From contig JAGYOC010000057.1 of assembly GCA_018399795.1 (NCBI GenBank), positions 1 to 7,996 of the forward strand: a stretch of 7,996 nucleotides of DNA. Reading direction: 5' to 3'. Below, piece by piece: positions 1-7,985 of this stretch. This DNA is from Dehalococcoidales bacterium (GTDB lineage Bacteria > Chloroflexota > Dehalococcoidia > Dehalococcoidales > UBA5760). Each line of letters begins with the position of its first letter. Positions within the stretch are counted from its first letter, which is position 1. Under the pieces are notes generated by a model, which did no database searches, was not told the DNA's origin, and saw nothing but the letters and a program-made list of their open reading frames with translations. The position numbers were made by a program, and so were the translations under genes.

Positions 1-1374
<1,374 letters not shown>

Positions 1375-1382
1375 TTATTAAA

Positions 1383-1391
1383 ATTATAACA
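1383..1391 (-). promoter_or_regulatory. Extended -10 promoter of ligA
   Basis: Read on the minus strand this is TGTTATAAT: a perfect TATAAT preceded by TGn, the extended -10 form recognised by the housekeeping sigma factor. No convincing -35 lies 16-18 bp upstream (the hexamer there is ATATTG), which is typical of extended -10 promoters. Transcription would start near 1376, leaving a leader of about 29 nt before the GTG of ligA. Promoter assignment is by pattern only. Confidence 0.6.
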
Positions 1392-1430
1392 CATCGTAAA
1401 ACATACAATATCATATTAATCGACGCCTAT

Positions 1431-1460
1431 TTGCCAATCGAACGGTAAATACAGTAGACT
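1431..1460 (+). promoter_or_regulatory. Candidate promoter of the DUF1015 gene
   Basis: TTGCCA at 1431-1436 (five of six consensus -35 bases) is followed after 18 bp by TAGACT at 1455-1460 (four of six -10 bases). The predicted start near 1467 leaves about 34 nt before the ATG at 1501. It would be back to back with the ligA promoter inside the 153-bp divergent gap. The match is moderate and could be chance. Confidence 0.35.
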
Positions 1461-1500
1461 TAATAGAACCCCCAACCGATAAAGCAAAAGACAGGTTAGT

Positions 1501-2814
1501 ATGACTGAAATCCGGCCCTTCCATGGAATACGTTACAACGAAAAGCTGATACCGAATATCTCTTCGGTTATTTGTCCCCCCTATGATATCATCACCTCCG
1601 AACTGGCACTTGAACTCAACCAGCGAAGCAACCACAACTTTGTCCGAATCGAGCATGGCCAGGATCTCCCCTCAGACAATGATAAAGACAACAAATACAC
1701 CCGCTCGGCGGAAGAGTTCGAGCAATGGTTGAGTGAGGAAATACTGAAGAGCGAAAAGTTACCGGCCATCTACCTTCACCATCACCTTTTTCGCTATCAG
1801 GGTAAGGAATATCTGCGCCGAGGTATCATCGCTGCAGTAAAGCTCGAAGACTGGGATAAAATGATTATCCGTCCCCACGAGAGCACGCGCGGTAAGCCGA
1901 AGGATGACCGTCTTAAGATACTCTGGTCACTAAATGCCAATACCAGCCCTGTATTTGCCGTCTACGAAAATCAGGGGGGGCAAATCTTCTCCATACTCTC
2001 GCAAAAGGAGAAAGACACACCGGTTATAGAGCTGGAAAGCGATGGAGAGAAACACAGAGTATGGGCCATTACCGATACTAAAGCTATAAGCCAGATATCG
2101 GGGCATCTATCCGGCCAGCCGCTCTATATCGCCGACGGACACCACCGCTACGAAAGCGCCCTGAATTACAAAAAAGAGAGGCTCACCTGCTGCCCTTCCT
2201 CATCAGGAGAAGAGGGATTCAATTTTGTGATGATGGAGCTGGTCGATTTAACCGACCGGGGACTGATTATTCTCTCTCCACACCGGCTGGTAAGAGGAAT
2301 AAGCCGCTCGATACTGAACCAGCTAAATAACAGGCTGGCAGCGGTATTCCAAACCGAGGAAATACCGCTTGATACAGGCGATATTCCAGGGCAGGTCAAT
2401 AATCTGCTGAACGAAGATGATAATAACGAGGTTCGAATAGTGCTTTTTGGCCCATCCACTGATAAACTGATAGTCCTAACGTTAAAAGAACTCGATACGG
2501 CCAGTCAGATGTTGCCCTACTTCCACAGTAGCCTGTACAAAAGGCTTGATGTAAGTATTGTTGACCACATCATTCTGGAGGAAATGCTGGGCCTGACCAG
2601 TGAACAGGAAGAGACATCGCTCGATTTCAACCACGATATTGCTGTTACCATAGACGAGGTGCTGAAGCACGAATATCAGCTTGCCCTATTCCTACGACCA
2701 ACCAGGACAGAGGTAATAAAGGCCATTGCCGATACGGGTGACCGTATGCCCAGGAAATCAACCTATTTTTACCCCAAGCCTCCCTCAGGTCTAATCCTCC
2801 GTCGGCTGGAATAA
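1501..2814 (+). CDS. DUF1015 family protein (possible serine/phosphoserine-linked enzyme)
   Basis: This is a 437-residue soluble protein of usual DUF1015 length, with no signal peptide or membrane segment. Family hallmarks seen are the N-terminal RPFHGIRYN, VICPPYDI at 23-30, the conserved RPHEST block at 124-129 followed by KDDRLKILWSL, the motif IADGHHRYESA at 210-220, and a C-terminal block RMPRKSTYFYPKPPSG near 415-430. The ATG at 1501 follows AGG at 1493-1495, a modest SD with good spacing. The gene is monocistronic here: divergent from ligA and convergent with serA, whose stop is only 7 bp away. The DGHHR motif is also the signature of ParB/sulfiredoxin-like free serine kinases such as archaeal SerK. 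With serA next door this suggests, but does not prove, a role in serine or phosphoserine metabolism. Family membership is confident; the biochemical function is inference. Confidence 0.85.
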   Translation: MTEIRPFHGIRYNEKLIPNISSVICPPYDIITSELALELNQRSNHNFVRIEHGQDLPSDNDKDNKYTRSAEEFEQWLSEEILKSEKLPAIYLHHHLFRYQGKEYLRRGIIAAVKLEDWDKMIIRPHESTRGKPKDDRLKILWSLNANTSPVFAVYENQGGQIFSILSQKEKDTPVIELESDGEKHRVWAITDTKAISQISGHLSGQPLYIADGHHRYESALNYKKERLTCCPSSSGEEGFNFVMMELVDLTDRGLIILSPHRLVRGISRSILNQLNNRLAAVFQTEEIPLDTGDIPGQVNNLLNEDDNNEVRIVLFGPSTDKLIVLTLKELDTASQMLPYFHSSLYKRLDVSIVDHIILEEMLGLTSEQEETSLDFNHDIAVTIDEVLKHEYQLALFLRPTRTEVIKAIADTGDRMPRKSTYFYPKPPSGLILRRLE

Positions 2815-2821
2815 GAGACGA

Positions 2822-4396
2822 TTATATCTTCACCAACCTGGCAGTATACACATCTGGGATAGCCAGTATCTTTTCGATCTGCTCTTCGGATAATGGCTCG
2901 TCAAGAGACAGAATCATCAATGCCTGTCCTCTTGGCTTGAGACGCCCCACGTGCATGGAACTTATGTCAACATCGGCATCACCGGTTACTCTGCTCACGG
3001 CGCTTATCAACCCAGGGCGGTCAAGGTGGTCGCAGAATAGGAAATAACCGCCGCCCGGTGCAATATCAAACCAGTATTCGTTTATCCTCACAATATGCAG
3101 TTCACCGCGCATAACCGTGCCGGCAACGGTGATAGTCCCTCTGCTGGTCGTCGCCTCGATGGTAACGAGGCTGGAATAGTTCTCACAGGAAGCCTCCTTC
3201 TGTTCCACGACCATGAGACCACGTTCCTCAGCGACGATATTGGCATTTACCACGTTAACCCGCTCCTCACTAATCTCCTCGAGTATACCTCCCAGAACCG
3301 AGGCCTTGAGAGGATTGGTCTCATAGTCCGCTATCTCACCCTCATAGCATATCTTTATAGTACTCATCTGACCTTCAGCAAGCTGGCTTACCAATCTACC
3401 TAGGGTATGTACTGCCTTCATAAACGGTGCCATAATGGACAGCATATCTGCCGAGATAAAGGGAGCATTTATCGAATACCGGGCTGGCTTACCAAGGAAA
3501 ACATCAGCTATCTGCATGGCCACATCCCGCGACACCATCACCTGCGCCTCAGCGGTCGAGGCACCCAGGTGAGGAGTTACAATAATCCGGTCGCTCTCAA
3601 AGAGAACACTGTCCGTGATAGGTTCCTTGGGGAAGACATCAACGGCAGCACCTGCCACTCTCTTCTCACTTACCGCATCGACCAGCGCCTTCTCATCAAT
3701 CAATCCCCCGCGGGCACAGTTGATAATGCGAACATTGGGCTTGACCAGACGCAGTTCCTTTTCACCGATGAGGTTCCGGGTGGTATCTGTCAGCGGCAGG
3801 TGGAGAGTAATAAAGTCCGCCTCCTCAAGTAACTGCTCCAGGGTATACAGCTCGACTTTCAGATTACGGGCACTTTCAAGGGAGACAAAGGGGTCATAAC
3901 CGATAAGCCTCATTTCCATGCCCAGGGCCCGCCGGGCCACCTCGGAACCGACGCTACCCAGACCTATGATACCAAGCGTCTTATTTCTTACCTCGGTACC
4001 CATATAATCGCCACGCCGCCACGCACCCGACTTGAGACTGCTATTGGCCTGAGGGATATGCCGAGCCAGCGAAAGCATCAGTGCCATGGTATGCTCGGCA
4101 GCCGATATGGTATTACCGGTGGGTGCATTGACCACCACTATACCACAGCGTGTCGCCTCATCAACGTCGACGTTATCAATGCCAATTCCCGCCCGGGCAA
4201 TTACCTGGAGCTTCTTACCCGCCTGAATTATCTCCGGAGTTACCTTGGTCTGGCTACGCACTACCAGAGCCTCATAGTCACCGATTACGGAGACGAGTTC
4301 TTCCGGCTTCAAGCCCAGCTTAACATCCACCTCCGCACAGCTATTCAATATATCAACACCTTCATCGGAAATCTTCTCAGCAACCAGAACCCTCAT
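2822..4396 (-). CDS. serA: D-3-phosphoglycerate dehydrogenase (long form with ASB and ACT domains)
   Basis: SerA oxidises 3-phosphoglycerate to 3-phosphohydroxypyruvate with NAD+, the first step of the phosphorylated serine pathway. At 524 residues it is the long type: a catalytic/nucleotide-binding part (about 1-310), an intervening allosteric substrate-binding-like domain (about 315-450), and a C-terminal ACT domain (about 453-524) with the DRPG turn at 459-462. The Rossmann loop GLGSVG is at 145-150, and Asp168 is placed to bind the NAD ribose. The D-2-hydroxyacid dehydrogenase catalytic trio is present: Arg229 (CARGG), Glu258 (KEP) and His276 (PHLGAS). The ACT domain suggests serine feedback inhibition, by analogy with the family. 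The ATG at 4396 has a perfect AGGAGG 6 nt upstream. It starts 3 bp after the aminotransferase stop, so the two form a serine-synthesis unit. Confidence 0.96.
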   Translation of the reverse strand: MRVLVAEKISDEGVDILNSCAEVDVKLGLKPEELVSVIGDYEALVVRSQTKVTPEIIQAGKKLQVIARAGIGIDNVDVDEATRCGIVVVNAPTGNTISAAEHTMALMLSLARHIPQANSSLKSGAWRRGDYMGTEVRNKTLGIIGLGSVGSEVARRALGMEMRLIGYDPFVSLESARNLKVELYTLEQLLEEADFITLHLPLTDTTRNLIGEKELRLVKPNVRIINCARGGLIDEKALVDAVSEKRVAGAAVDVFPKEPITDSVLFESDRIIVTPHLGASTAEAQVMVSRDVAMQIADVFLGKPARYSINAPFISADMLSIMAPFMKAVHTLGRLVSQLAEGQMSTIKICYEGEIADYETNPLKASVLGGILEEISEERVNVVNANIVAEERGLMVVEQKEASCENYSSLVTIEATTSRGTITVAGTVMRGELHIVRINEYWFDIAPGGGYFLFCDHLDRPGLISAVSRVTGDADVDISSMHVGRLKPRGQALMILSLDEPLSEEQIEKILAIPDVYTARLVKI

Positions 4397-4408
4397 CGAC
4401 TACCTCCT
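4397..4408 (-). promoter_or_regulatory. Ribosome binding site of serA, inside the end of the upstream gene
   Basis: On the minus strand AGGAGG (4403-4408) is followed by TAGTCG and then the serA ATG at 4396. The AGG AGG TAG stretch is also the last two arginine codons and the stop of the aminotransferase. A ribosome finishing the first protein therefore sits on the SD of the second, which suggests translational coupling and fixes the serA start. Confidence 0.85.
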
Positions 4409-5488
4409 GAATCCGGCCTGGGGCAGAGCCGCCTCGAGCGCCTTTAATACCGTATTTATATCTCCCTCGTTCACCCATCCAAGGTGTCCGATACGGAAAA
4501 TCTTTCCCTTCAGGTGTAGCTGACCGCCACCGAGCACAATGTGATGCTCTTCCCTCATTATTTTCAATAGCTTCGTAACATCGAGCCCGTCTGCCTCCCC
4601 AACAGAGGTAACCGTATTGGAAGCGTAGCGCTCGTCAGCAAACAGGGGTAAGCCCAGGTCTTTCAATCCCCGCCGTGTCATATTTCCAAGGCGGGCGTGA
4701 CGTTCCGAGATGGCATCCACCCCCTCCGAGAGCATCATGTCCAGAGATACCTTCAGCGCAAACACAACAGAAATGGCCGGCGTCCACGGCGTTTGCGCCT
4801 TCTCCAGATAGTCCCTGGCCTTGCCGAAGTCCCAGTAGAATCTCGGCATACTGGCCCTGGCGTGAGCCTGCCATGCCGCCTCGCTTACACTGACCATAAC
4901 CAGGCCTGGTGGCACCATCCAGCCCTTTTGCGAGCCGGTAATGGCAACATCACACTTCCATTCATCCACCGGCAACTTGATGGCACCCAGACTGCTTATA
5001 GCATCAACCAGGAGCAGCTTGTCGAAATCCTTTACCACCCGGCTTATTCCGGCCAGGTCATTGGTAATACCAGTCGACGTCTCATTGTGGGTTACCAGCA
5101 CCGCCTTGATTTCGGGGTCTTCTTCAAGTGCCCGGCGAATTTTATTCACGTCGGCAGCTTGACCCCACTCAAAACGCAGGTTGACAACCTCAGCCCCGAA
5201 TGTCTCTGCAATGGTTGCAAAGCGTTCGCCAAAAACCCCGATGGAGACCGATAGCACCTTGTCACCGGGCGACAGTGTATTAACAACGGCAGCCTCAAGC
5301 CCACCCGTTCCGGAACCGGTAAGCAAAAAGACATCTCCACTGGTCTGAAATACCTTCTTCAGATTGGCCGTAACCTCATTCATCGTTTGCCCGAACTCCT
5401 CACCCCGGTGGTTTATCATCTGCCTGCTCATTGCCTGCAGAGCTTCAGCCGGACAGGGAGTCGGTCCCGGAATTCGCAGGTGTTCCAT
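4400..5488 (-). CDS. Class V PLP-dependent aminotransferase (serine/alanine-glyoxylate type; probable phosphoserine aminotransferase role)
   Basis: This is a 362-residue fold-type I PLP enzyme of the alanine-glyoxylate/serine-glyoxylate aminotransferase group. It begins with the characteristic IPGPTPCP (6-13). Visible features are NHRGEEF at 26-32, the cofactor phosphate loop GSGTGGLEA at 58-66, HNETSTG at 134-140, Asp162 in VDAISS, which should contact the PLP ring nitrogen, the Schiff-base lysine Lys188 in GSQKG, and the C-terminal substrate-carboxylate arginine Arg332 in FRIGHLG. The ATG at 5488 has GGAGGG 6-7 nt upstream. Coupling to serA suggests it transaminates 3-phosphohydroxypyruvate with glutamate to give phosphoserine, replacing a classical SerC. 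Such family members are often labelled serine-pyruvate or serine-glyoxylate aminotransferase, and sequence alone does not settle the substrate. Family is certain; substrate is inferred from context. Confidence 0.9.
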   Translation of the reverse strand: MEHLRIPGPTPCPAEALQAMSRQMINHRGEEFGQTMNEVTANLKKVFQTSGDVFLLTGSGTGGLEAAVVNTLSPGDKVLSVSIGVFGERFATIAETFGAEVVNLRFEWGQAADVNKIRRALEEDPEIKAVLVTHNETSTGITNDLAGISRVVKDFDKLLLVDAISSLGAIKLPVDEWKCDVAITGSQKGWMVPPGLVMVSVSEAAWQAHARASMPRFYWDFGKARDYLEKAQTPWTPAISVVFALKVSLDMMLSEGVDAISERHARLGNMTRRGLKDLGLPLFADERYASNTVTSVGEADGLDVTKLLKIMREEHHIVLGGGQLHLKGKIFRIGHLGWVNEGDINTVLKALEAALPQAGFRR

Positions 5489-5580
5489 TTTCGCCCTCCA
5501 ATCAATTTATGATATGCATCTCAAAAATAAATAATTACCTCAGAAACATGATTGCCGGGTGCAATAAGCAGTTATTATTG

Positions 5581-6792
5581 CTAGGTAGACCTAATGTGGC
5601 CCCGCTTGCCAACCTTTATCGTTGTACCGCCGGGAAAAGTCCAGTTTACATCGGTTATTTTTTCCCCGTCAACGTCCACGGCACCCTGCTCGATAAGCCG
5701 TTTGGCTTCACTGCGGCTTTTGGCAAGCTGGTTGATAACGAGATAATCACGCAGGTTAACGTTCGCTTTGGTACCCTCTCTTATCTCCTCGGGGTTCTTT
5801 CTCTCCTGAAAAACCCTCCTGAATTTTTCCTCCGCATCGCCGGCTGCCTTTTCGTCGTATAGATGAGCCACGATCTCTCTGGCCAAACGCTTCTTGAGCA
5901 GCATAGGATTGGAACTGCCGCTCTCAATCTGTCTCCTGAACCCGTCCAGTTCCTCCGCGGTAACATCGGTAACCAGCTCGAAATAGTCCATGATAAGCTC
6001 ATCGGTTATGGACATCACCTTGCCGTATACCTCATCCGGAGCCTCGGCAACCCCGATATAGTTGCCCAGGCTTTTACTCATCTTCTGACTCCCGTCCGTA
6101 CCGATGAGCAGTGGTGACAGAAACACCTGCTGGGGACGCTGGCCCACCTCGGACTGCAGTTCACGACCCACGAGCAGGTTAAATTTCTGGTCAATACCAC
6201 CGAATTCTACATCGGCCTCTACGGCCACCGAATCATACGCCTGTAAAAGCGGATAGAGAAGTTCGGTTACCGCGATGGGACGCCCCGTTGTATACCGTTT
6301 GTTAAAATCCTCCCTGGCCAGTAGCTGAGCCACGGTAAATCTGCTAGTGAGGCGAATGACATCGTTCAGGTCAAACTCGCCAAACCACTCGCTCTGCCAC
6401 CTGACCTCCGTCTTTTCCGAGTCAACTATCTTAAAGAACTGCTCCATGTAAGTTTTAGCATTGGTTTTCACCTGCTCCGGGGAAAGCATGGGACGGGTTA
6501 CAGAAGCACCGCTGGGATCCCCAATCTGGGCCGTCCAATCACCAACAATCAGAATAACCCTGTGCCCCAGGTCCTGAAATTGGCGCAGCTTCCTCAAAGT
6601 GACCATATGGCCGAGGTGAATATCGGGGAAGCTGGGGTCGAAACCCTCTTTCAGGCGCAATTGCTTCCCAGAATCGAGGAGTGCCTTAATTTCCTCCTCG
6701 GAGATAATCTCGGCAACACCCCTTTTCAGGAGATACTCCATTTCCATATCACCGGCTTTGCCGCCATCATTCATAGATTCCATTTCCGGCAT
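5581..6792 (-). CDS. tyrS: Tyrosyl-tRNA synthetase
   Basis: TyrS charges tRNA-Tyr with tyrosine in the cytoplasm. The class I signatures are intact: HLGH (the HIGH motif) at 59-62 after GFDPSFPDI, and KMSKS at 237-241. The tyrosine-pocket segments LLQAYDSV (182-189) and EFGGIDQKFNLL (196-207) are present, and an S4 RNA-binding domain occupies about 347-395. The roughly 400-residue length and PDIHLGH pattern fit the TyrZ-like branch rather than the E. coli TyrS branch. The longest start, ATG 6792, overlaps ribF by 26 nt and has AAGGG about 9 nt upstream. In-frame ATGs at 6774, 6747 and 6741 are alternatives. The one at 6741 has GGTGA 7 nt upstream and would give a 386-residue protein starting close to where the family usually does (just before LLKRG). 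It is probably cotranscribed with ribF. No T-box leader is seen. Confidence 0.95.
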   Translation of the reverse strand: MPEMESMNDGGKAGDMEMEYLLKRGVAEIISEEEIKALLDSGKQLRLKEGFDPSFPDIHLGHMVTLRKLRQFQDLGHRVILIVGDWTAQIGDPSGASVTRPMLSPEQVKTNAKTYMEQFFKIVDSEKTEVRWQSEWFGEFDLNDVIRLTSRFTVAQLLAREDFNKRYTTGRPIAVTELLYPLLQAYDSVAVEADVEFGGIDQKFNLLVGRELQSEVGQRPQQVFLSPLLIGTDGSQKMSKSLGNYIGVAEAPDEVYGKVMSITDELIMDYFELVTDVTAEELDGFRRQIESGSSNPMLLKKRLAREIVAHLYDEKAAGDAEEKFRRVFQERKNPEEIREGTKANVNLRDYLVINQLAKSRSEAKRLIEQGAVDVDGEKITDVNWTFPGGTTIKVGKRGHIRST

Positions 6793-7717
6793 CGAGTAGA
6801 GCCCTTCCCTTCTCTATATCCACAGCTATCTGATGTTTCAGCTTATCAATACTATCAAACCGCACCTCGCCACGTATGCGCTCCACAAAATCAACCCTCA
6901 GTTCTCTGCCGTACAGGTCACCGGAATAATCAAGAACGTAAATCTCTACAGAACTACGGCCATCGCTAAAAGTGGGACTGCTTCCAATATAGGTCATTGA
7001 TTTATAAGCCAAATCATCAAGATAAACCAGCGAGGCATAAACACCTTCAACCGGTATCGCCTGCTCCGGTTCAATACTCAAATTTGCTGTAGGAAAACCC
7101 AACGCCATACCACGGCCAACCCCCGCGATAACTTTGCCATGCAGACGGAACGGTCTGCCAAGTAATTCGTACACTGCCCCCATATCGCCACGGGCCAATA
7201 CCTTCCTGACCAAGGTACTGCTCACCGCCTCACCATTCACCAGCAGCGGAGGTACTATGGTAACTTCAAAGCCCTTTTCCTCACCCAGTCTCATCAGGAC
7301 ATCGATATTGCCCTCTCGATCGCGACCGAGAGCAAAATTTTGCCCTACCACAAGCCCCTTCATCCGCAAATATTGTTGCATCAGCCGGACAAATTCCGCG
7401 GCACTGACATGCGCCAGTTCCCTATCAAAGGGCATTATGAAAACAGCATCGACATTTTCGTTGCCCAGCAGTTCGATTTTATAGTCAAGGCTGGTCAAAA
7501 AAAGTGGTCCTTTGTAATTTTGCAGCACTCTCTGGGGAGGAGGATTAAAGGTAACTGCTCCGCTTAAAAAGTTATGCTCCCTAGCCTTTTCTTTCAGCGT
7601 CGCCAGCAGGTGCTTGTGGCCAAGGTGGACGCCGTCAAAAACCCCGATGGCCAAGACGGTATCGCCTTCCAGCTCACTCTGGGAGAAGGACCGGGCTAAA
7701 TCTTCCTCTATCGACAT
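6767..7717 (-). CDS. ribF: Bifunctional riboflavin kinase / FAD synthetase
   Basis: RibF phosphorylates riboflavin to FMN and then adenylylates FMN to FAD. The 316-residue length is normal. The N-terminal FAD-synthetase module shows GVFDGVHLGH (25-34) with the nucleotidyltransferase HxGH, the VVGQNFALGRDREG loop (123-136) and VSSTLVR (165-171). The C-terminal flavokinase module shows GMALGFPTANL (203-213) with the PTAN Mg-ATP motif, EGVYASL (224-230), YIGSSPTF (243-250) and VEIYVLDYSGDLYG (257-270), in which Glu258 is the expected catalytic base. The usual PHP in the TFxPHP loop reads PPP here (60-62 region). The ATG at 7717 gives the expected N-terminus but has no recognisable SD (upstream reads CAACAAATGGC), so initiation may be weak. 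It is first in the minus-strand cluster, about 88 nt downstream of its predicted transcription start. No FMN riboswitch was recognised. Confidence 0.95.
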   Translation of the reverse strand: MSIEEDLARSFSQSELEGDTVLAIGVFDGVHLGHKHLLATLKEKAREHNFLSGAVTFNPPPQRVLQNYKGPLFLTSLDYKIELLGNENVDAVFIMPFDRELAHVSAAEFVRLMQQYLRMKGLVVGQNFALGRDREGNIDVLMRLGEEKGFEVTIVPPLLVNGEAVSSTLVRKVLARGDMGAVYELLGRPFRLHGKVIAGVGRGMALGFPTANLSIEPEQAIPVEGVYASLVYLDDLAYKSMTYIGSSPTFSDGRSSVEIYVLDYSGDLYGRELRVDFVERIRGEVRFDSIDKLKHQIAVDIEKGRALLDAGNGIYE

Positions 7718-7811
7718 GCCATTTGTTGAGTGATATTTATTAACCGCCAGGAATTGAACTCTGTGGGGACTATCAATGACCTCATCAGACCGCAGCTAAT
7801 GAAGACATCTA

Positions 7812-7840
7812 ATAATAGCATAACGCTTTTCAGGCGTCAA
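7812..7840 (-). promoter_or_regulatory. Promoter of ribF and the minus-strand cluster
   Basis: On the minus strand TTGACG (7835-7840) is followed after exactly 17 bp by TATTAT (7812-7817), preceded by TGC as an extended -10. Five of six bases match at each box. The predicted start is near 7805, leaving a leader of about 88 nt before ribF. As no convincing promoter or terminator was found between the downstream genes, it may drive ribF, tyrS, the aminotransferase and serA together. Confidence 0.75.
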
Positions 7841-7863
7841 TTGGATTTCGGTTCGCTTATCTC

Positions 7864-7893
7864 TTGCCTGTGATTGAACCGGTAGGTTATAAT
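7864..7893 (+). promoter_or_regulatory. Promoter of the tRNA-Thr gene
   Basis: A perfect TATAAT at 7888-7893 lies 18 bp after TTGCCT (7864-7869). The predicted start, near 7900, is about ten bases before the mature tRNA 5' end, a usual arrangement for a tRNA gene. The -35 matches only four of six bases. It is divergent from the ribF promoter, with 23 bp between the two -35 boxes. Confidence 0.65.
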
Positions 7894-7909
7894 TTCCAAT
7901 AGCCCAAGC

Positions 7910-7985
7910 GCCAGCGTAGCTCAGTTGGTAGAGCAGCGGTTTCGTAACCCGCAGGTCGTCGGTTCGAATCCGACCGCTGGCCCCA
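7910..7985 (+). tRNA. tRNA-Thr, anticodon CGU
   Basis: A complete 76-nt cloverleaf including an encoded CCA. The seven-pair acceptor stem is 7910-7916 with 7975-7981. The D stem is GCTC/GAGC (7919-7922, 7931-7934). The anticodon arm is 7936-7952 with loop TTCGTAA and anticodon CGT at 7943-7945, which reads the threonine codon ACG. The variable loop is AGGTC and the T arm GTCGG-TTCGAAT-CCGAC (7958-7974). The CGU anticodon assigns threonine, and the body closely resembles bacterial tRNA-Thr. Two oddities: the last anticodon-stem pair (31-39) is T7940 against C7948, a mismatch, and the discriminator base is C7982 where A or U is usual. Confidence 0.95.

Noticed and set aside
3095..5254. Plus-strand open frames of up to 185 residues opposite serA and the aminotransferase
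   Set aside because: They are shadows of well-supported minus-strand genes, with no SD or recognisable domain.
5489..5580. Possible internal promoter for the aminotransferase-serA pair (TATCAT near 5507)
   Set aside because: No acceptable -35 lies 16-18 bp upstream and the TG is misplaced for an extended -10, so it is not listed as a promoter.
5431..7567. Plus-strand open frames opposite tyrS and ribF
   Set aside because: They lie antisense to complete genes with all catalytic motifs and show no coding signature of their own.
7740..7775. GAGTTCAATTC on the minus strand, resembling a tRNA T-arm and a possible tRNA remnant
   Set aside because: The flanking bases pair in only three of five T-stem positions (one a G-U), and no acceptor, D or anticodon arm can be built around it.
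7760..7805. CTGATGAG on the minus strand in the ribF leader, like a hammerhead ribozyme core
   Set aside because: The matching GAAA segment and the flanking stems are missing, so the octamer is likely chance.
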